Counted from the stretch's first letter, positions 44,056 to 54,512 are shown. The stretch is DNA of 64,000 bases from an uncultured Lachnospiraceae bacterium (GCA_945868435.1 CAMBLG010000001.1:186001-250000), one strand, 5' to 3'. Numbers and translations are program-made. The notes: generated from the letters alone by a model not told the origin.

Positions 44056-44988
44056 ATGCCTATTAAAACGCAAAGCGATCTGCCTGCAAAGGAGATATTA
44101 GAGAGAGAAAATATATTTGTGATGGACGAGAATCGTGCAATGCATCAGGATATCCGTCCCATCAGTATCGCGATTGTGAATCTCATGCCACTAAAGGAGG
44201 AGACGGAGCTTCAGATACTTCGTTCCCTCTCCAACACGCCGCTCCAGATTGATGTGGTGTTTGTTGCGCTGGAATCCCATGAATCCACCCACACGTCACT
44301 GAGTCATCTCAACAAGTTTTATATGTCGTTTGCAGATATCAAGGAACAGAATTTCGATGGATTGATCATCACGGGTGCTCCGGTGGAGCAGATGGAATAT
44401 GAGGAAGTAGACTACTGGCCGGAGATCTCCCGGATTATGGAGTGGTCTAAGACCCATGTGACTTCCACACTGCATTTGTGCTGGGGAGCACAGGCGGGGC
44501 TCTATTATCACTACGGAATCCCGAAGCGAGCCCTGGATAAGAAAATGTTTGGCGTGTATCGGCATAAGGTGATGAATCGCAAGATTCCGTTGGTGCGAGG
44601 CTTTGATGATTATTTCTACGCGCCGCATTCCCGGCACACGGAGGTGCGCAGGGAGGATATTGAGAAGCATCCGGGATTGACGATTCTGGCAGAATCAAAA
44701 GAGGCAGGCGTATTTCTTGTGATCAATGAGGACGGAAGTCAGATCTTCGTGATGGGCCATCCGGAGTATGACAGGGTGACTTTGCACAAGGAGTATATGC
44801 GTGATAAGGAAAAGGGGCTGTCCATCGAGAAGCCGGTCAATTACTATCCCGATGATGATGAGAATCAAAAGCCATTGCTGCAGTGGCGCTCCCACGGCAA
44901 TATCCTTTACGCCAATTGGTTAAATTATTATGTGTATCAGCAGACTCCGTATGAATTCATTCATACGGCTGAAATCATAGGAAAATGA
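44056..44988 (+). CDS. metAA: Homoserine O-acyltransferase MetA (predicted acetyl-CoA dependent)
   Basis: A 310-residue MetA-family enzyme that activates homoserine for methionine synthesis. AGGAGGG at 44041-44047 selects the start at 44056. Catalytic Cys142 lies in [10 protein letters not shown], and HPEYDR supplies the later His/Glu. Residue 111 is Glu in [15 protein letters not shown]; in characterised members Glu111 favours acetyl-CoA and Gly111 succinyl-CoA (established for this family), so homoserine O-acetyltransferase is predicted. It stands alone between ligA and glgC. No SAM riboswitch is visible in the short upstream gap. Confidence 0.93.
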   Translation: MPIKTQSDLPAKEILERENIFVMDENRAMHQDIRPISIAIVNLMPLKEETELQILRSLSNTPLQIDVVFVALESHESTHTSLSHLNKFYMSFADIKEQNFDGLIITGAPVEQMEYEEVDYWPEISRIMEWSKTHVTSTLHLCWGAQAGLYYHYGIPKRALDKKMFGVYRHKVMNRKIPLVRGFDDYFYAPHSRHTEVRREDIEKHPGLTILAESKEAGVFLVINEDGSQIFVMGHPEYDRVTLHKEYMRDKEKGLSIEKPVNYYPDDDENQKPLLQWRSHGNILYANWLNYYVYQQTPYEFIHTAEIIGK

Positions 44989-45118
44989 ATATGGTAAAAT
45001 TTGATAAAAATTTGTGGAAATATGCCTTTGGTACTAGTAAAAATGATTCCGTTGTGGTAGGATAAATGTAAGTATAAATTTAAAATATACAAATATCTTG
45101 CAAGGGGGATAATCTTAT

Positions 45119-46330
45119 ATGGCGAAAGAACTAGTTGCAATGTTACTTGCCGGAGGCCAGGGATCCAGACTTTACGCTTTAACCCAGAAGCTTGCAAAGC
45201 CAGCGGTACCTTTTGGCGGCAAATACCGGATTATCGACTTCCCACTTTCAAACTGTGTGAATTCGGGAATTGATACGGTAGGAATTCTGACCCAGTATCA
45301 GCCGTTTGTCCTGAATGAATATATCGGAAACGGACAGCCGTGGGATCTGGATCGTCTGTATGGAGGCGTACATGTGCTTCCACCATACCAGAAGGCATCC
45401 GGTTCCGACTGGTACAAGGGCACAGCAAACGCAATTTATCAGAATATTGCTTTTATTGAACGCTACGACCCGCAATATGTTATCATTTTGTCCGGCGATC
45501 AGATCTGTAAGCAGGATTACAGCGATTTTCTTGAGTTCCATAAGAAGAAGGGAGCTGAGTTTTCCGTTGCGGTTATGGAGGTTCCGTGGGAGGAGGCTTC
45601 CCGTTTTGGCCTGATGGTGGCAGACGAGAATGATAAGATCACAGAATTTCAGGAGAAGCCGAAGGAGCCGAAGTCCAATCTGGCATCCATGGGTATCTAC
45701 ATATTTAACTGGGATGTTCTGCGCAAGTATCTGATCGAGGATGAGCAGGATCCGAACTCCGAGAATGATTTTGGTAATAACATTATTCCGAATCTGTTGA
45801 AAGACGGTCGTGATATGTACGCTTACCATTTTGACGGCTACTGGAAGGACGTAGGAACCATTCCGTCTCTGTGGGAGGCAAACATGGAGGTATTGGATCC
45901 GGAGCACAGCGGAATCAATCTGTTTGACGAGAACTGGAAGATATACAGTCGTAACAGCGGTAAGACCGGTCACCGTATTGGCAAGAATGCACAGGTCATT
46001 GACTCTATGATCACAGACGGATGCAATATTCAGGGTACGGTTAAGCATTCCATTCTCTTCTCCGGTGTGACGGTGGAAGAGGGCGCAATCGTGGAGGATG
46101 CTGTTGTTATGGGTAACACCGTCGTCAAGTCGGGCTCGGTGGTCAAGCATTGTATCATCGCGGAGAATGTTACTGTCGGTGAGAATGCAATTGTCGGTGC
46201 ACAGCCGGAGAATGGCGGAGTCGGCGAGGTGGCGACAGTTGCTTCAGGAGTAGTGATCGGTGCCGGAGCCAAGGTCGGACCGAATGCAATGGTATACGAT
46301 GATGTGAAGGAGGGTGAGGAGCAATGGTAA
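45119..46330 (+). CDS. glgC: Glucose-1-phosphate adenylyltransferase, catalytic subunit
   Basis: A 403-residue ADP-glucose pyrophosphorylase. [38 protein letters not shown]-type opening (residues 8-42) holds the nucleotide loop, and [16 protein letters not shown] the Lys for the effector/sugar site. The C-terminal third is a left-handed beta-helix with hexapeptide repeats. It makes ADP-glucose for glycogen. The gene overlaps glgD by seven bases, and in Firmicutes the two products form one enzyme. AAGGGGGA lies upstream. Confidence 0.95.
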   Translation: MAKELVAMLLAGGQGSRLYALTQKLAKPAVPFGGKYRIIDFPLSNCVNSGIDTVGILTQYQPFVLNEYIGNGQPWDLDRLYGGVHVLPPYQKASGSDWYKGTANAIYQNIAFIERYDPQYVIILSGDQICKQDYSDFLEFHKKKGAEFSVAVMEVPWEEASRFGLMVADENDKITEFQEKPKEPKSNLASMGIYIFNWDVLRKYLIEDEQDPNSENDFGNNIIPNLLKDGRDMYAYHFDGYWKDVGTIPSLWEANMEVLDPEHSGINLFDENWKIYSRNSGKTGHRIGKNAQVIDSMITDGCNIQGTVKHSILFSGVTVEEGAIVEDAVVMGNTVVKSGSVVKHCIIAENVTVGENAIVGAQPENGGVGEVATVASGVVIGAGAKVGPNAMVYDDVKEGEEQW

Positions 46331-47466
46331 ATTCAAAGGCAGAAGCATTAGGAATTATCTTCCCGAATAGTTATGACTCCCTGGTGCCGGAGCTGGTGTC
46401 AGAGCGTCTGATGGCATCTATTCCGTTCGGCAGCAGATACCGTATGTGTGACTTCCTTATTTCCAGTATGGTACACTGTGGCATTGACAATATTTCCATC
46501 ATTGTCCGCAAGAATTATCATTCTCTTATGGATCATCTTGGAAATGGCCGCGAGTGGGATTTGAGCCGTAAGAAAGGTGGATTGAACATCGTACCGCCTT
46601 TTGCCCAAAAGCAGGTTAAGATGTTTGCCGGTCGCATTGAGGCGCTGGAGAGCATCAAGGGCTATCTGAAAAAGCAGACAGAAAAGTATGTAATCATGAG
46701 TGATGCCAATATTGCAGTCAATTTTGATTTCAACGATCTTTTGAATGCACATATCAAGAGCGGCGCGGACGTAACGATGGTATACCGCAAGCAGGAGATT
46801 CCGAAGGCACTGATCCGTCAGAGCACAGAGGCGATGGATCTGTATTATGCGCTTGGAATGAATGGGGATCGCGTCAGCAAGATCTACATCAATCCGAGTG
46901 AGGATGGCGAGATGAATTTCAGCCTGAATATTTACGTGATTGAGCGTGAGAATCTGATCCGTCTGATCGATGAAGCCTATGTGCATGGTTATACATACTT
47001 TGTGCGCGATATTCTGGAAAAGCAGATAGATCAGTTGGATATTCGTGGTTATTGCTATGATGGTTATGTGGCACATATCCACGATATGAAGAGTTATTTT
47101 GAGGAGAACATGAAACTTCTCGAGGAGGAAAACTTAGATGCGTTGTTCTCCGGCAACCAGATCTACACCAAGATCAGAGACGATAACCCGACACGTTACA
47201 TCAATGGCTCCACAGCAAAGAATGTTATGGTGGCAGATGGATGCGTGATCGAGGGTGAAGTTGAGAACAGCATCCTGTTCCGTGGTGTCAAGATTGGCAA
47301 AGGTGCAAAGGTGAAGAACTGTGTGCTGATGCAGGATACGATTGTGGAAGATGGTGCCAGCGTAGAATATGTAATCACAGATAAGGATGTAACCATAAGC
47401 TCGGGCAAGCTTTTGACCGGCAATGATTCCTTCCAGGTATATGTCTCCAAGGGTCAGACCGTATAA
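46324..47466 (+). CDS. glgD: GlgD, regulatory-type ADP-glucose pyrophosphorylase subunit
   Basis: A 380-residue GlgC paralogue. The glycine-rich nucleotide loop of GlgC is replaced by [29 protein letters not shown], and [19 protein letters not shown] stands where GlgC has its sugar-site Lys. This matches GlgD proteins, which lack their own strong activity and increase that of GlgC. AGGAG in the end of glgC precedes the start. The C-terminal beta-helix repeats are retained. Confidence 0.94.
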   Translation: MVNSKAEALGIIFPNSYDSLVPELVSERLMASIPFGSRYRMCDFLISSMVHCGIDNISIIVRKNYHSLMDHLGNGREWDLSRKKGGLNIVPPFAQKQVKMFAGRIEALESIKGYLKKQTEKYVIMSDANIAVNFDFNDLLNAHIKSGADVTMVYRKQEIPKALIRQSTEAMDLYYALGMNGDRVSKIYINPSEDGEMNFSLNIYVIERENLIRLIDEAYVHGYTYFVRDILEKQIDQLDIRGYCYDGYVAHIHDMKSYFEENMKLLEEENLDALFSGNQIYTKIRDDNPTRYINGSTAKNVMVADGCVIEGEVENSILFRGVKIGKGAKVKNCVLMQDTIVEDGASVEYVITDKDVTISSGKLLTGNDSFQVYVSKGQTV

Positions 47467-47475
47467 ATTATTTCT

Positions 47476-47503
47476 TTGCAAAAGGGGTAGAATATGCTAT
47501 AAT
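47476..47503 (+). promoter_or_regulatory. Sigma-A promoter for the asp23 gene
   Basis: TTGCAA (47476-47481) and TATAAT (47498-47503), 16-base spacer, directly after the glgD stop. Confidence 0.7.
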
Positions 47504-47563
47504 AGTCCCATTATCAATGATGAAAAAGATATGCAAAGAATATAATTTAGGAGGCACTGTGTT

Positions 47564-47941
47564 ATGGCAGATAACAGAAAGACATTCAAGATAAAGTCCG
47601 ATAGCGTCGGGGATGTTCGCATTGCGGATGAGGTTGTCGCAATTATTGCCGGACTTGCAGCTACGGAAGTCGAAGGTGTAAGCTCCATGGCCGGGAACAT
47701 CACCAATGAGATTGTCAGCAGACTTGGAATGAAGAATCTGTCCAAAGGAATCGTCGTAGAAGTGTTGGACGAGGAAGTCAAGGTAGATGTTGCAATCAAT
47801 ATCGCGTATGGCTTCAGCATTCCGGAGGTTTCTTCCAAGGTACAGGACAAGGTTAAGAACGCAATCGAGAATATGACTGGTCTGAATGTGGCAGTTGTCA
47901 ATGTCCGTATCGCAAGCGTAGATATGGAGAGCGATAGCTAA
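47564..47941 (+). CDS. Asp23/Gls24 family protein
   Basis: A 125-residue protein of the Asp23/Gls24 (DUF322) family, YqhY-like. VRIADEVVAIIAGLAATEVEGVSSM and KGIVVEVLDEEVKVDVAINIAYG are its typical parts. AGGAGG precedes the start. Its position before nusB is conserved in Clostridia and Bacilli. YqhY-type proteins have been linked to control of lipid synthesis; the role here is not known. A terminator follows. Confidence 0.92.
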   Translation: MADNRKTFKIKSDSVGDVRIADEVVAIIAGLAATEVEGVSSMAGNITNEIVSRLGMKNLSKGIVVEVLDEEVKVDVAINIAYGFSIPEVSSKVQDKVKNAIENMTGLNVAVVNVRIASVDMESDS

Positions 47942-47978
47942 TTAGTACTTTATAATTATTCATAACTGTAGTATAATT

Positions 47979-48013
47979 AAGGACATCTAAGAGAATTAGG
48001 TGTCCTTTGTTTT
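47979..48013 (+). terminator. Rho-independent terminator after asp23
   Basis: AAGGACATCTAA pairs with TTAGGTGTCCTT (12 pairs, one G-U) around GAGAA, followed by TGTTTT. Confidence 0.85.
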
Positions 48014-48061
48014 GCGCTGTCAGCGGAAGATGAGGAACAAAGATTAAGACGAGGGAATAGT

Positions 48062-48472
48062 ATGACACGACGAGAGTTACGCGACAATGTATTTAAGATG
48101 CTTTTTCGTATTGAATTTCACGAAGCTGAGGAGATGCCGGAGCAGCTCGCGCTGTTTGAGGACGAGCTGGACACGCTCTTTGACGGAAAGCAGGGGCAGG
48201 AGAACCGAGAGTATCTGACGAACAAATGCAACGACATCTTTTCACATATTACAGAACTGGATGAGGCAATCAATGAAGTTTCTTCCGGGTGGAAGACCAG
48301 TCGAATGAGTAAGGTAGACCTGACGATCATACGTCTTGCAGTCTATGAGATGCGTTATGAGGAGGACATTCCGGTTGCGGTGTCCATCAACGAGGCAGTG
48401 GAACTCGCCAAAAAATACGGAACGGATGATTCTGCGTCCTTTGTGAACGGAATCTTAGCGAAGCTTGCATGA
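48062..48472 (+). CDS. nusB: Transcription antitermination factor NusB
   Basis: A 136-residue NusB, all-helical, which binds boxA RNA with S10 to prevent early termination of rRNA transcripts. MTRRELRDNVFKMLFRIEF opens it and PVAVSINEAVELAKKYGTDDSASFVNGILAKLA is the conserved end. GAGGG is upstream. Its stop overlaps the xseA start (ATGA), beginning a tightly packed operon. Confidence 0.95.
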   Translation: MTRRELRDNVFKMLFRIEFHEAEEMPEQLALFEDELDTLFDGKQGQENREYLTNKCNDIFSHITELDEAINEVSSGWKTSRMSKVDLTIIRLAVYEMRYEEDIPVAVSINEAVELAKKYGTDDSASFVNGILAKLA

Positions 48473-49716
48473 CACGCAATGTATATTCTGTAGGACAGGT
48501 TAATAACTATATTAAGAATATGTTCGCGCAGGACTTTATGCTTCACCAGATCAGCATCAAAGGAGAGGTCTCTAACTGTAAGTATCATTCCAGCGGACAT
48601 ATTTATTTTAAGCTCAAGGACCAGACCGGCACCATAAACGCCATCATGTTTGCGGGAAACCGTAAGGGACTCTCTTTCCAGATGAAAGAAGGAGACAAGG
48701 TGGTGGTGACCGGATCCGTGGAGGTGTACGAGCGGGACGGCAGGTATCAGATCTATGCCAGGGAAATCGAATTGGACGGAGCAGGTGGATTGTATCTGAA
48801 GTTCGAGGCGTTGAAACGGGAACTGGAAGAGATGGGGATGTTTGCCGAGGAGTACAAGCAGCCCATTCCTCAGTTTGCCAGACGAATCGGTATCGTCACA
48901 GCCCCTACCGGAGCGGCGGTGCAGGATATTCGCAATATTGCCGCCCGCAGGAATCCCTATGTGCAGCTCATTTTGTACCCGGCGCTGGTGCAGGGCGAGG
49001 GAGCGGCGGCTTCTATCGTAAACGGAATTCATGCCTTAGAGCAGCTTGGTGTTGACGTGATGATCGTTGGGCGTGGCGGTGGCTCCATCGAGGATTTGTG
49101 GGCGTTTAACGAAGAGATTGTGGCGCGGGCTATTTTTGAATGTACAGTACCTGTTATTTCAGCGGTGGGACACCAGACGGACTGGACCATTGCAGACTAT
49201 GTGGCGGATCTTCGGGCACCGACCCCGTCTGCGGCGGCGGAACTGGCCGTGTTCGACTATGTGCAGGCAAAGCATATGCTGGCGGAATTAAAACACCGGA
49301 TGGATATGCGGCTGAAGCAGAGGATAGAAGGAATGCGTGCTGTGTTGGAGCAGTACAAGCTGCGTATGCGATATCTGAGTCCCCAGAGCCGGTTGAATGA
49401 GAACCGCAGAAAAGCAGTAGACTATGAAGAGCGTATGCAGACAATCCTGCGTGATAAGCTGAAGGATCGCAGACATCGGCTTTCCCTTCTGGCGGGAAGC
49501 CTTGAGAGTTATTCTCCGGCAAGAAAGCTGAGTCAGGGATATGCATATGTAGAGGGAACGAACGGGAAGGCGCTGCGCAGTGTGGATCAGGTGAAGGTGG
49601 ATGACACACTTACCATTCATTTGCTGGACGGCAGCCTGAAGGCCTGTGTCACGGAACGCAGTTTCAGTGCGAGCGGGAAGAATGAGGGGATTCAAAACGA
49701 TGAGGCTGATTCGTAG
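48469..49716 (+). CDS. xseA: Exodeoxyribonuclease VII large subunit
   Basis: A 415-residue XseA. The N-terminal OB-fold reads YSVGQVNNYIKNMFAQDFMLHQISIKGEVSN. The catalytic region has GIVTAPTGAAVQDIRNIAARRNP, DVMIVGRGGGSIEDLWAFNEE and SAVGHQTDWTIADYVADLRAPTPSAAAE. A long coiled coil (about 270-370) follows. It overlaps nusB by four bases and is followed by the small subunit gene, with which it degrades single-stranded DNA. Confidence 0.95.
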   Translation: MTRNVYSVGQVNNYIKNMFAQDFMLHQISIKGEVSNCKYHSSGHIYFKLKDQTGTINAIMFAGNRKGLSFQMKEGDKVVVTGSVEVYERDGRYQIYAREIELDGAGGLYLKFEALKRELEEMGMFAEEYKQPIPQFARRIGIVTAPTGAAVQDIRNIAARRNPYVQLILYPALVQGEGAAASIVNGIHALEQLGVDVMIVGRGGGSIEDLWAFNEEIVARAIFECTVPVISAVGHQTDWTIADYVADLRAPTPSAAAELAVFDYVQAKHMLAELKHRMDMRLKQRIEGMRAVLEQYKLRMRYLSPQSRLNENRRKAVDYEERMQTILRDKLKDRRHRLSLLAGSLESYSPARKLSQGYAYVEGTNGKALRSVDQVKVDDTLTIHLLDGSLKACVTERSFSASGKNEGIQNDEADS

Positions 49717-49746
49717 AATAGAATGATAGCGGGAGCAGGAAGTAAC

Positions 49747-49977
49747 ATGAGTAAGATAGAACAAGAGCAAACAGAGAGAACTCCGGGGTTGGAGGAACGG
49801 TTCGAGGCAATTGAGCAGATCCTGGATCAGATGGAGGATGCGGATGTGACGCTGGAGGATTCCTTTGCCCTGTACAAGAAGGGCTTGGAGGAGCTTGGGG
49901 CTGCAAATGCCATGCTGGACGAAATGGAGTCTGCCATGCTTGTGATGGCTGAGGATGGGGCATTAGAGGAATTTTGA
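49747..49977 (+). CDS. xseB: Exodeoxyribonuclease VII small subunit
   Basis: A 76-residue helical XseB. GLEERFEAIEQILDQMEDADVTLEDSFALYKKGLEEL is the family core. The start at 49747 (CAGGA six bases ahead) is preferred to an ATG at 49723. It lies between xseA and ispA, as in most Firmicutes. Confidence 0.92.
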   Translation: MSKIEQEQTERTPGLEERFEAIEQILDQMEDADVTLEDSFALYKKGLEELGAANAMLDEMESAMLVMAEDGALEEF

Positions 49978-50000
49978 AAGCAGGAAAGAGGAGCAGCCCG

Positions 50001-50927
50001 ATGGATATTGAAAAAGAGATGTCAGACCGCGCAGAGCGGATTGAGAAAATCATCCGTTCGTTTCTTCCGGAGGAAAACGAACAGAATTACTATGATAATA
50101 CAGTGCGGCTTGCAATGAACTACAGTGTGCTGGCAGGTGGTAAAAGGCTTCGCCCAATGCTGATGGAGGCCAGCTTTCTGCTGTTTGGAGGACAGGGGGA
50201 AGCGGTCTGGCCGTTTATGGCAGCCATGGAGATGATACATACCTACTCGCTGGTACACGATGATCTGCCGGCTATGGACAATGATGAGTACCGTAGGGGC
50301 AAGAAGACTACCCATGCGGTATATGGCGAGGCGATGGGGATTCTCGCCGGTGACGGACTATTGAATTACGCTTACGAGACCGTTGCAAAGGCCATTTCTG
50401 ATGCGGCATGCGGTCAGCCGGACGGCGGGCAGGTATCCCACATGGCGAGAGCATTTGCCGTTCTGTCTACCTATGCGGGAATTGACGGCATGGTAGGCGG
50501 TCAGGTGGTTGATGTGGAAAGTGAGAATCTGGATCCGTCGGAGATGACGGAGGAGAAGCTTGCGTTTATCTATGAGAAGAAGACAGGTGCACTGATCCAG
50601 GCGTCCCTGATGATCGGAGCAATTCTGGCCGGAGCGGACGATACTTCTGTGGAACAGATGCGGGAAGCCGGGAGTCTTCTTGGAAGGGCGTTCCAGATAC
50701 AGGATGATATATTGGATATGACCAGTTCACTGGAAGTACTGGGCAAGCCAATTGGCAGTGATGAGCGCAATCATAAGGTTACGTATGTAACCCTGTGGGG
50801 TATGGAGCATGCAGTGGATGAGGTGAAACGTCTGTCCCAGGAGGCTGTCCGTCTGTTGGACGGTTTTTCGGGAGACAGTACGTTTTTGCGGGAGCTGTTC
50901 TGCTATCTGATTCATAGGGAGCGTTAA
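50001..50927 (+). CDS. ispA: Polyprenyl (farnesyl/geranylgeranyl) diphosphate synthase
   Basis: A 308-residue trans-prenyl transferase, all-helical. VHDDLPAMDND is the first and FQIQDDILDM the second Asp-rich motif binding magnesium-diphosphate. GGKRLRPML and YEKKTGALIQASL are further family marks. AGAGGAG selects the start at 50001 over a TTG at 49974. It makes short-chain prenyl diphosphates and is followed by dxs of the same isoprenoid pathway. Confidence 0.94.
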   Translation: MDIEKEMSDRAERIEKIIRSFLPEENEQNYYDNTVRLAMNYSVLAGGKRLRPMLMEASFLLFGGQGEAVWPFMAAMEMIHTYSLVHDDLPAMDNDEYRRGKKTTHAVYGEAMGILAGDGLLNYAYETVAKAISDAACGQPDGGQVSHMARAFAVLSTYAGIDGMVGGQVVDVESENLDPSEMTEEKLAFIYEKKTGALIQASLMIGAILAGADDTSVEQMREAGSLLGRAFQIQDDILDMTSSLEVLGKPIGSDERNHKVTYVTLWGMEHAVDEVKRLSQEAVRLLDGFSGDSTFLRELFCYLIHRER

Positions 50928-50931
50928 TGGA

Positions 50932-52812
50932 ATGGTGCTTGATCAAATACAAAAAGAAAATGATATAAAAAAGCTGAGTGATGAGGAACTGGAAGAACTG
51001 CGTGTGGAATTGCGGGAATTCCTGATTCAGAACATTGCCAAAACCGGGGGACACCTGGCGTCAAATCTGGGTGTGGTCGAGCTTACCATGGCATTGCATC
51101 TGACCTTTACATTGCCGCAGGATAAGATTATCTGGGATGTCGGACATCAGTCCTACACCCACAAGATTCTGACCGGACGAAAAGAAGCGTTTGCGACGCT
51201 TCGGCAGTTCGGAGGAATCAGCGGTTTTCCGAAGGGCAGTGAGAGTGCTTCGGACAGCTTTGATACGGGGCACAGCTCTACATCGATTTCTGCCGGGCTT
51301 GGACTGGCTAAGGCAAGAGAGATCACGGGAGAGGACTACTCGGTTGTGTCTGTCATCGGCGACGGAGCATTGACCGGAGGAATGGCCTTCGAGGGTCTGA
51401 ACAACGCCTCTGATATGAAAACAAATTTTATTATCGTTCTGAATGACAATAATATGTCCATTTCGGAAAATGTGGGCGGTATGAACCGTTATCTGAGCAA
51501 TTTCCGGACGGCGGATGCCTATATGGACCTGAAGCTGAATGTCATGAATTCCCTGAACCGGATTCCGGTGTACGGCGAGCGAATGGTAAAAAGGATTCGC
51601 AATGCCAAGAGCGGCATCAAGCAGCTGTTTGTGCCGGGCATGTATTTTGAGGAGATGGGAATCATTTATCTCGGACCGGTGGACGGCAGCGACATCAAGG
51701 CGATGTGCAAGGCGTTTTCCGAGGCTAGGCGTGTGCGTGGACCGGTGCTCGTTCATGTGATCACGAAAAAAGGCGATGGATATTTGCCGGCGGAGCAGCA
51801 CCCTGCCAGATTCCACGGTACGGAGCCCTTTGATATTAAGACCGGAGAGCCGCTTACCAGGCGAACGAAGCCAAATTATACGGATGTATTTTCGGCTGTA
51901 ATGAAGAAATTGGGGGAGAGAGAGCCGCAGCTTGTGGCAATCACAGCGGCCATGGCAGATGGAACCGGGCTTACGCGTTTTGCAAGGCTGTATCCCAACC
52001 GGTTCTTTGACGTGGGAATTGCGGAGGGACACGGAGTGACCTTTGCGGCAGGACTTGCGAAGGCTGGACTGGTGCCGGTGGTGGCAGTCTATTCTTCTTT
52101 CCTGCAGAGAGCATTTGACCAGATTCTCCACGACGTGTGTCAGCAGAAGCTGCATGTCGTGTTTGCGGTGGACCGCGCGGGACTGGTGGGAAGCGACGGT
52201 GCGACACATCAGGGAATCTTTGATCTGTCCTACCTTTCGTCGATTCCGGGGCTTACGGTCATGGCACCGAAGAACCGGTGGGAGCTTTCGGATATGCTGC
52301 GTTTTGCCATTCGGTTTGATGGACCGATTGCGGTGCGCTATCCGAGAGGGGAAGCGTATGACGGTTTGCGGGAATTTCGTGCACCCATTGAGACCGGGCG
52401 CAGTGAGATGCTCTATGAGGAGTCGCAGATTGCGCTTTTTGCGTTGGGCAGCATGGTGAGCATTGCAGAAAAGGTGCGGGCTGTGCTGAAAGAGCAGGGC
52501 TATTCTGTCACTCTGGTTAACGCCAGATTTGCAGCACCGCTGGATGCGGCGTGCATCCGGAGACTGGCGGATACGCATGAACTCATTGTAACCATGGAAG
52601 AAAACGTGGCCAGTGGAGGTCTGGGTGAGCATGTGGCGGCTATTGTCTGCAGGGAGAAGCTTCCGGTACAGCTGCTTGCTGTTTCCGTGCCGGATCAGTT
52701 TGTGGAGCATGGAAGTGTGGGCGAGCTCTATGAGATGCTGGGGCTGGATGCGGCATCTGTGGCGGAGCGCATCAAGTGTGCCTGCGAAGAACAAGAACAG
52801 CCAAAGAATTAG
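50932..52812 (+). CDS. dxs: 1-deoxy-D-xylulose-5-phosphate synthase
   Basis: A 626-residue thiamine-diphosphate enzyme, first step of the MEP isoprenoid pathway. GGHLASNLGVVELTMALH, WDVGHQSYTHKILTGR and the cofactor motif GDGALTGGMAFEGLNNA with LNDNNMSIS lie in the first domain. DVGIAEGHGVTFAAGLA holds the catalytic Glu of the second domain, and DRAGLVGSDGATHQG is the typical binding loop. It starts four bases after ispA; AGGGAG is ten bases ahead. Confidence 0.95.
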   Translation: MVLDQIQKENDIKKLSDEELEELRVELREFLIQNIAKTGGHLASNLGVVELTMALHLTFTLPQDKIIWDVGHQSYTHKILTGRKEAFATLRQFGGISGFPKGSESASDSFDTGHSSTSISAGLGLAKAREITGEDYSVVSVIGDGALTGGMAFEGLNNASDMKTNFIIVLNDNNMSISENVGGMNRYLSNFRTADAYMDLKLNVMNSLNRIPVYGERMVKRIRNAKSGIKQLFVPGMYFEEMGIIYLGPVDGSDIKAMCKAFSEARRVRGPVLVHVITKKGDGYLPAEQHPARFHGTEPFDIKTGEPLTRRTKPNYTDVFSAVMKKLGEREPQLVAITAAMADGTGLTRFARLYPNRFFDVGIAEGHGVTFAAGLAKAGLVPVVAVYSSFLQRAFDQILHDVCQQKLHVVFAVDRAGLVGSDGATHQGIFDLSYLSSIPGLTVMAPKNRWELSDMLRFAIRFDGPIAVRYPRGEAYDGLREFRAPIETGRSEMLYEESQIALFALGSMVSIAEKVRAVLKEQGYSVTLVNARFAAPLDAACIRRLADTHELIVTMEENVASGGLGEHVAAIVCREKLPVQLLAVSVPDQFVEHGSVGELYEMLGLDAASVAERIKCACEEQEQPKN

Positions 52813-52849
52813 AAGCTTTTAGGAAGAGAACAGGAATCGGAACAGAGAC

Positions 52850-53653
52850 ATGAAAGAGAGACTGGATGTCCTGCTGGTGCAGAGAGGACTTGCCCCCTCG
52901 CGGGAAAAGGCAAAGACCATGATCATGGCAGGCAATGTATTTGTGAATAATAACAGAGAGGACAAAGCAGGTGCAACCTTTGCAAAGGACTGTCAGATTG
53001 AAATACACGGCAGCACTTTAAAATACGTGAGCCGTGGCGGTCTGAAGCTGGAAAAAGCCATGACACACTGGAACATCAGCCTTGCGGGCAAGGTGTGCAT
53101 GGATATCGGCGCCTCCACCGGCGGTTTTACCGACTGTATGCTGCAAAATGATGCAGCCAAGGTTTATGCGGTGGATGTGGGATACGGGCAGTTTGCCTGG
53201 AAGCTGCGCCAGGATCCACGGGTTGTGTGCATGGAGAAGACCAACATCCGTTATGTGACACCGGAGGATATCGGGGATGCATTGGATTTTGCGTCGGTAG
53301 ACGTGTCCTTTATTTCTCTGACGAAGGTGCTGGAACCTGCAAGAGCGCTTTTAAAGGACGGAGGACAGATGGTGTGTCTCATCAAGCCACAGTTTGAGGC
53401 GGGGAGAGAGAAAGTCGGAAAGAAGGGAGTCGTGAGAGACAAGGCTGTACACGAGGAGGTCATTGACCGCGTGATTGATTTTGCTCTGGAAACAGGCTTC
53501 TCTGTTCACAACCTGGAGTATTCCCCCATCAAAGGTCCGGAAGGAAATATCGAGTATCTTGTGTATATTGAGAAAACAGATGATCCTATAAAGGAGGAAA
53601 ACGTGGATGTGCATGCAGTAGTGGAAGCCGCCCACGGAGAATTGGATAAGTAA
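52850..53653 (+). CDS. tlyA: TlyA-family rRNA methyltransferase
   Basis: A 267-residue protein of the TlyA/FtsJ family, annotated as hemolysin A in older work but shown in other bacteria to 2'-O-methylate rRNA. The N-terminal S4 domain reads RLDVLLVQRGLAPSREKAKTMI. The methyltransferase fold carries the SAM motif DIGASTGGFTDCMLQ and later VDVSFISLTKVL and LIKPQFEAGREKVGKKGVV. It is joined end to end with nadK. Confidence 0.93.
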   Translation: MKERLDVLLVQRGLAPSREKAKTMIMAGNVFVNNNREDKAGATFAKDCQIEIHGSTLKYVSRGGLKLEKAMTHWNISLAGKVCMDIGASTGGFTDCMLQNDAAKVYAVDVGYGQFAWKLRQDPRVVCMEKTNIRYVTPEDIGDALDFASVDVSFISLTKVLEPARALLKDGGQMVCLIKPQFEAGREKVGKKGVVRDKAVHEEVIDRVIDFALETGFSVHNLEYSPIKGPEGNIEYLVYIEKTDDPIKEENVDVHAVVEAAHGELDK

Positions 53654-54502
53654 ATGCGCAAATTTATGTTGATCACCAATTTCTATAAGGATAGAGACCT
53701 TGCCCTGTCCAAACGCATTGCAGGTTACATACGGGAGAAAGGCGGAACTGTTGGTATCTGCACCAATAACATGGACGAAGGAGACGGGCAGGTGTTTGAT
53801 CTGTCGGAGATTCCCCGGGATACCGAGTGTATTCTTGTGCTGGGAGGGGATGGAACGCTGATCCGGGCGGCTACAGGGACGCAGGAGCTTCAGATTCCGC
53901 TGATCGGCGTGAACATGGGGACATTGGGGTATCTGTGTGAACTGGAGGAAGCCACGGTGTTCGATGCGCTGGATCAGCTTTTCCAGGATAATTATACAAC
54001 GGAAGAGCGCATCATGCTGAGTGCCGCAAAGGTTGGAGGCGGCGAGGATGCGCGGCTTGCACTGAATGATATCGTGATCCACTGGACCGAATTCATGTCA
54101 CTATTGCGTCTGTATGTGTATGTCAACGGAAAGCCCTTAAACACCTATGAGGCGGACGGGATTCTCGTGGCAACACCCACAGGGTCTACCGGATATAACA
54201 TCTCGGCGGGAGGTCCGATTGTGGAACCGAAGGCCAGAATGCTTCTCCTCACACCGATTAACGCCCACGATCTGAATGCCCGCAGCATTGTCCTGGGGGA
54301 TGAGGACGTGATCGAGATCGAGATTGGGACCAGGCGTTATCAGGCGGATGAGAAGGCCTGTGTGAGCTTTGACGGAGACACGGTCATGCAGCTTCAGGTG
54401 GGCGATAAGGTGCGGATTACCAGGGCGTCCAACAGTATTCGAATCTGTAAACTGAACAATCAGAGCTTTTTGGAGATCCTTCGCAAGAAGATGCAACGAT
54501 AA
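53654..54502 (+). CDS. nadK: NAD kinase
   Basis: A 282-residue NAD kinase making NADP. LVLGGDGTLIRAA holds the GGDG motif and catalytic Asp, LNDIVIHW the Asn-Asp pair and ATPTGSTGYNISAGGPI the conserved loop. It starts directly after the tlyA stop with only weak purines upstream, so coupled translation is likely. Confidence 0.95.
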   Translation: MRKFMLITNFYKDRDLALSKRIAGYIREKGGTVGICTNNMDEGDGQVFDLSEIPRDTECILVLGGDGTLIRAATGTQELQIPLIGVNMGTLGYLCELEEATVFDALDQLFQDNYTTEERIMLSAAKVGGGEDARLALNDIVIHWTEFMSLLRLYVYVNGKPLNTYEADGILVATPTGSTGYNISAGGPIVEPKARMLLLTPINAHDLNARSIVLGDEDVIEIEIGTRRYQADEKACVSFDGDTVMQLQVGDKVRITRASNSIRICKLNNQSFLEILRKKMQR

Positions 54503-54512
54503 GGAGCGGACA

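Noticed and set aside
44989-45118. Possible promoter before glgC (TTGTGG ... TAAATT)
   Set aside because: Right spacing, but both boxes match poorly in a very AT-rich stretch.
51061-52794. Open frame of 577 codons antisense to dxs
   Set aside because: It lies entirely opposite a clear dxs gene, has no recognisable domain, and its composition (many Arg, His and Ser) is that of a shadow of the sense codons.
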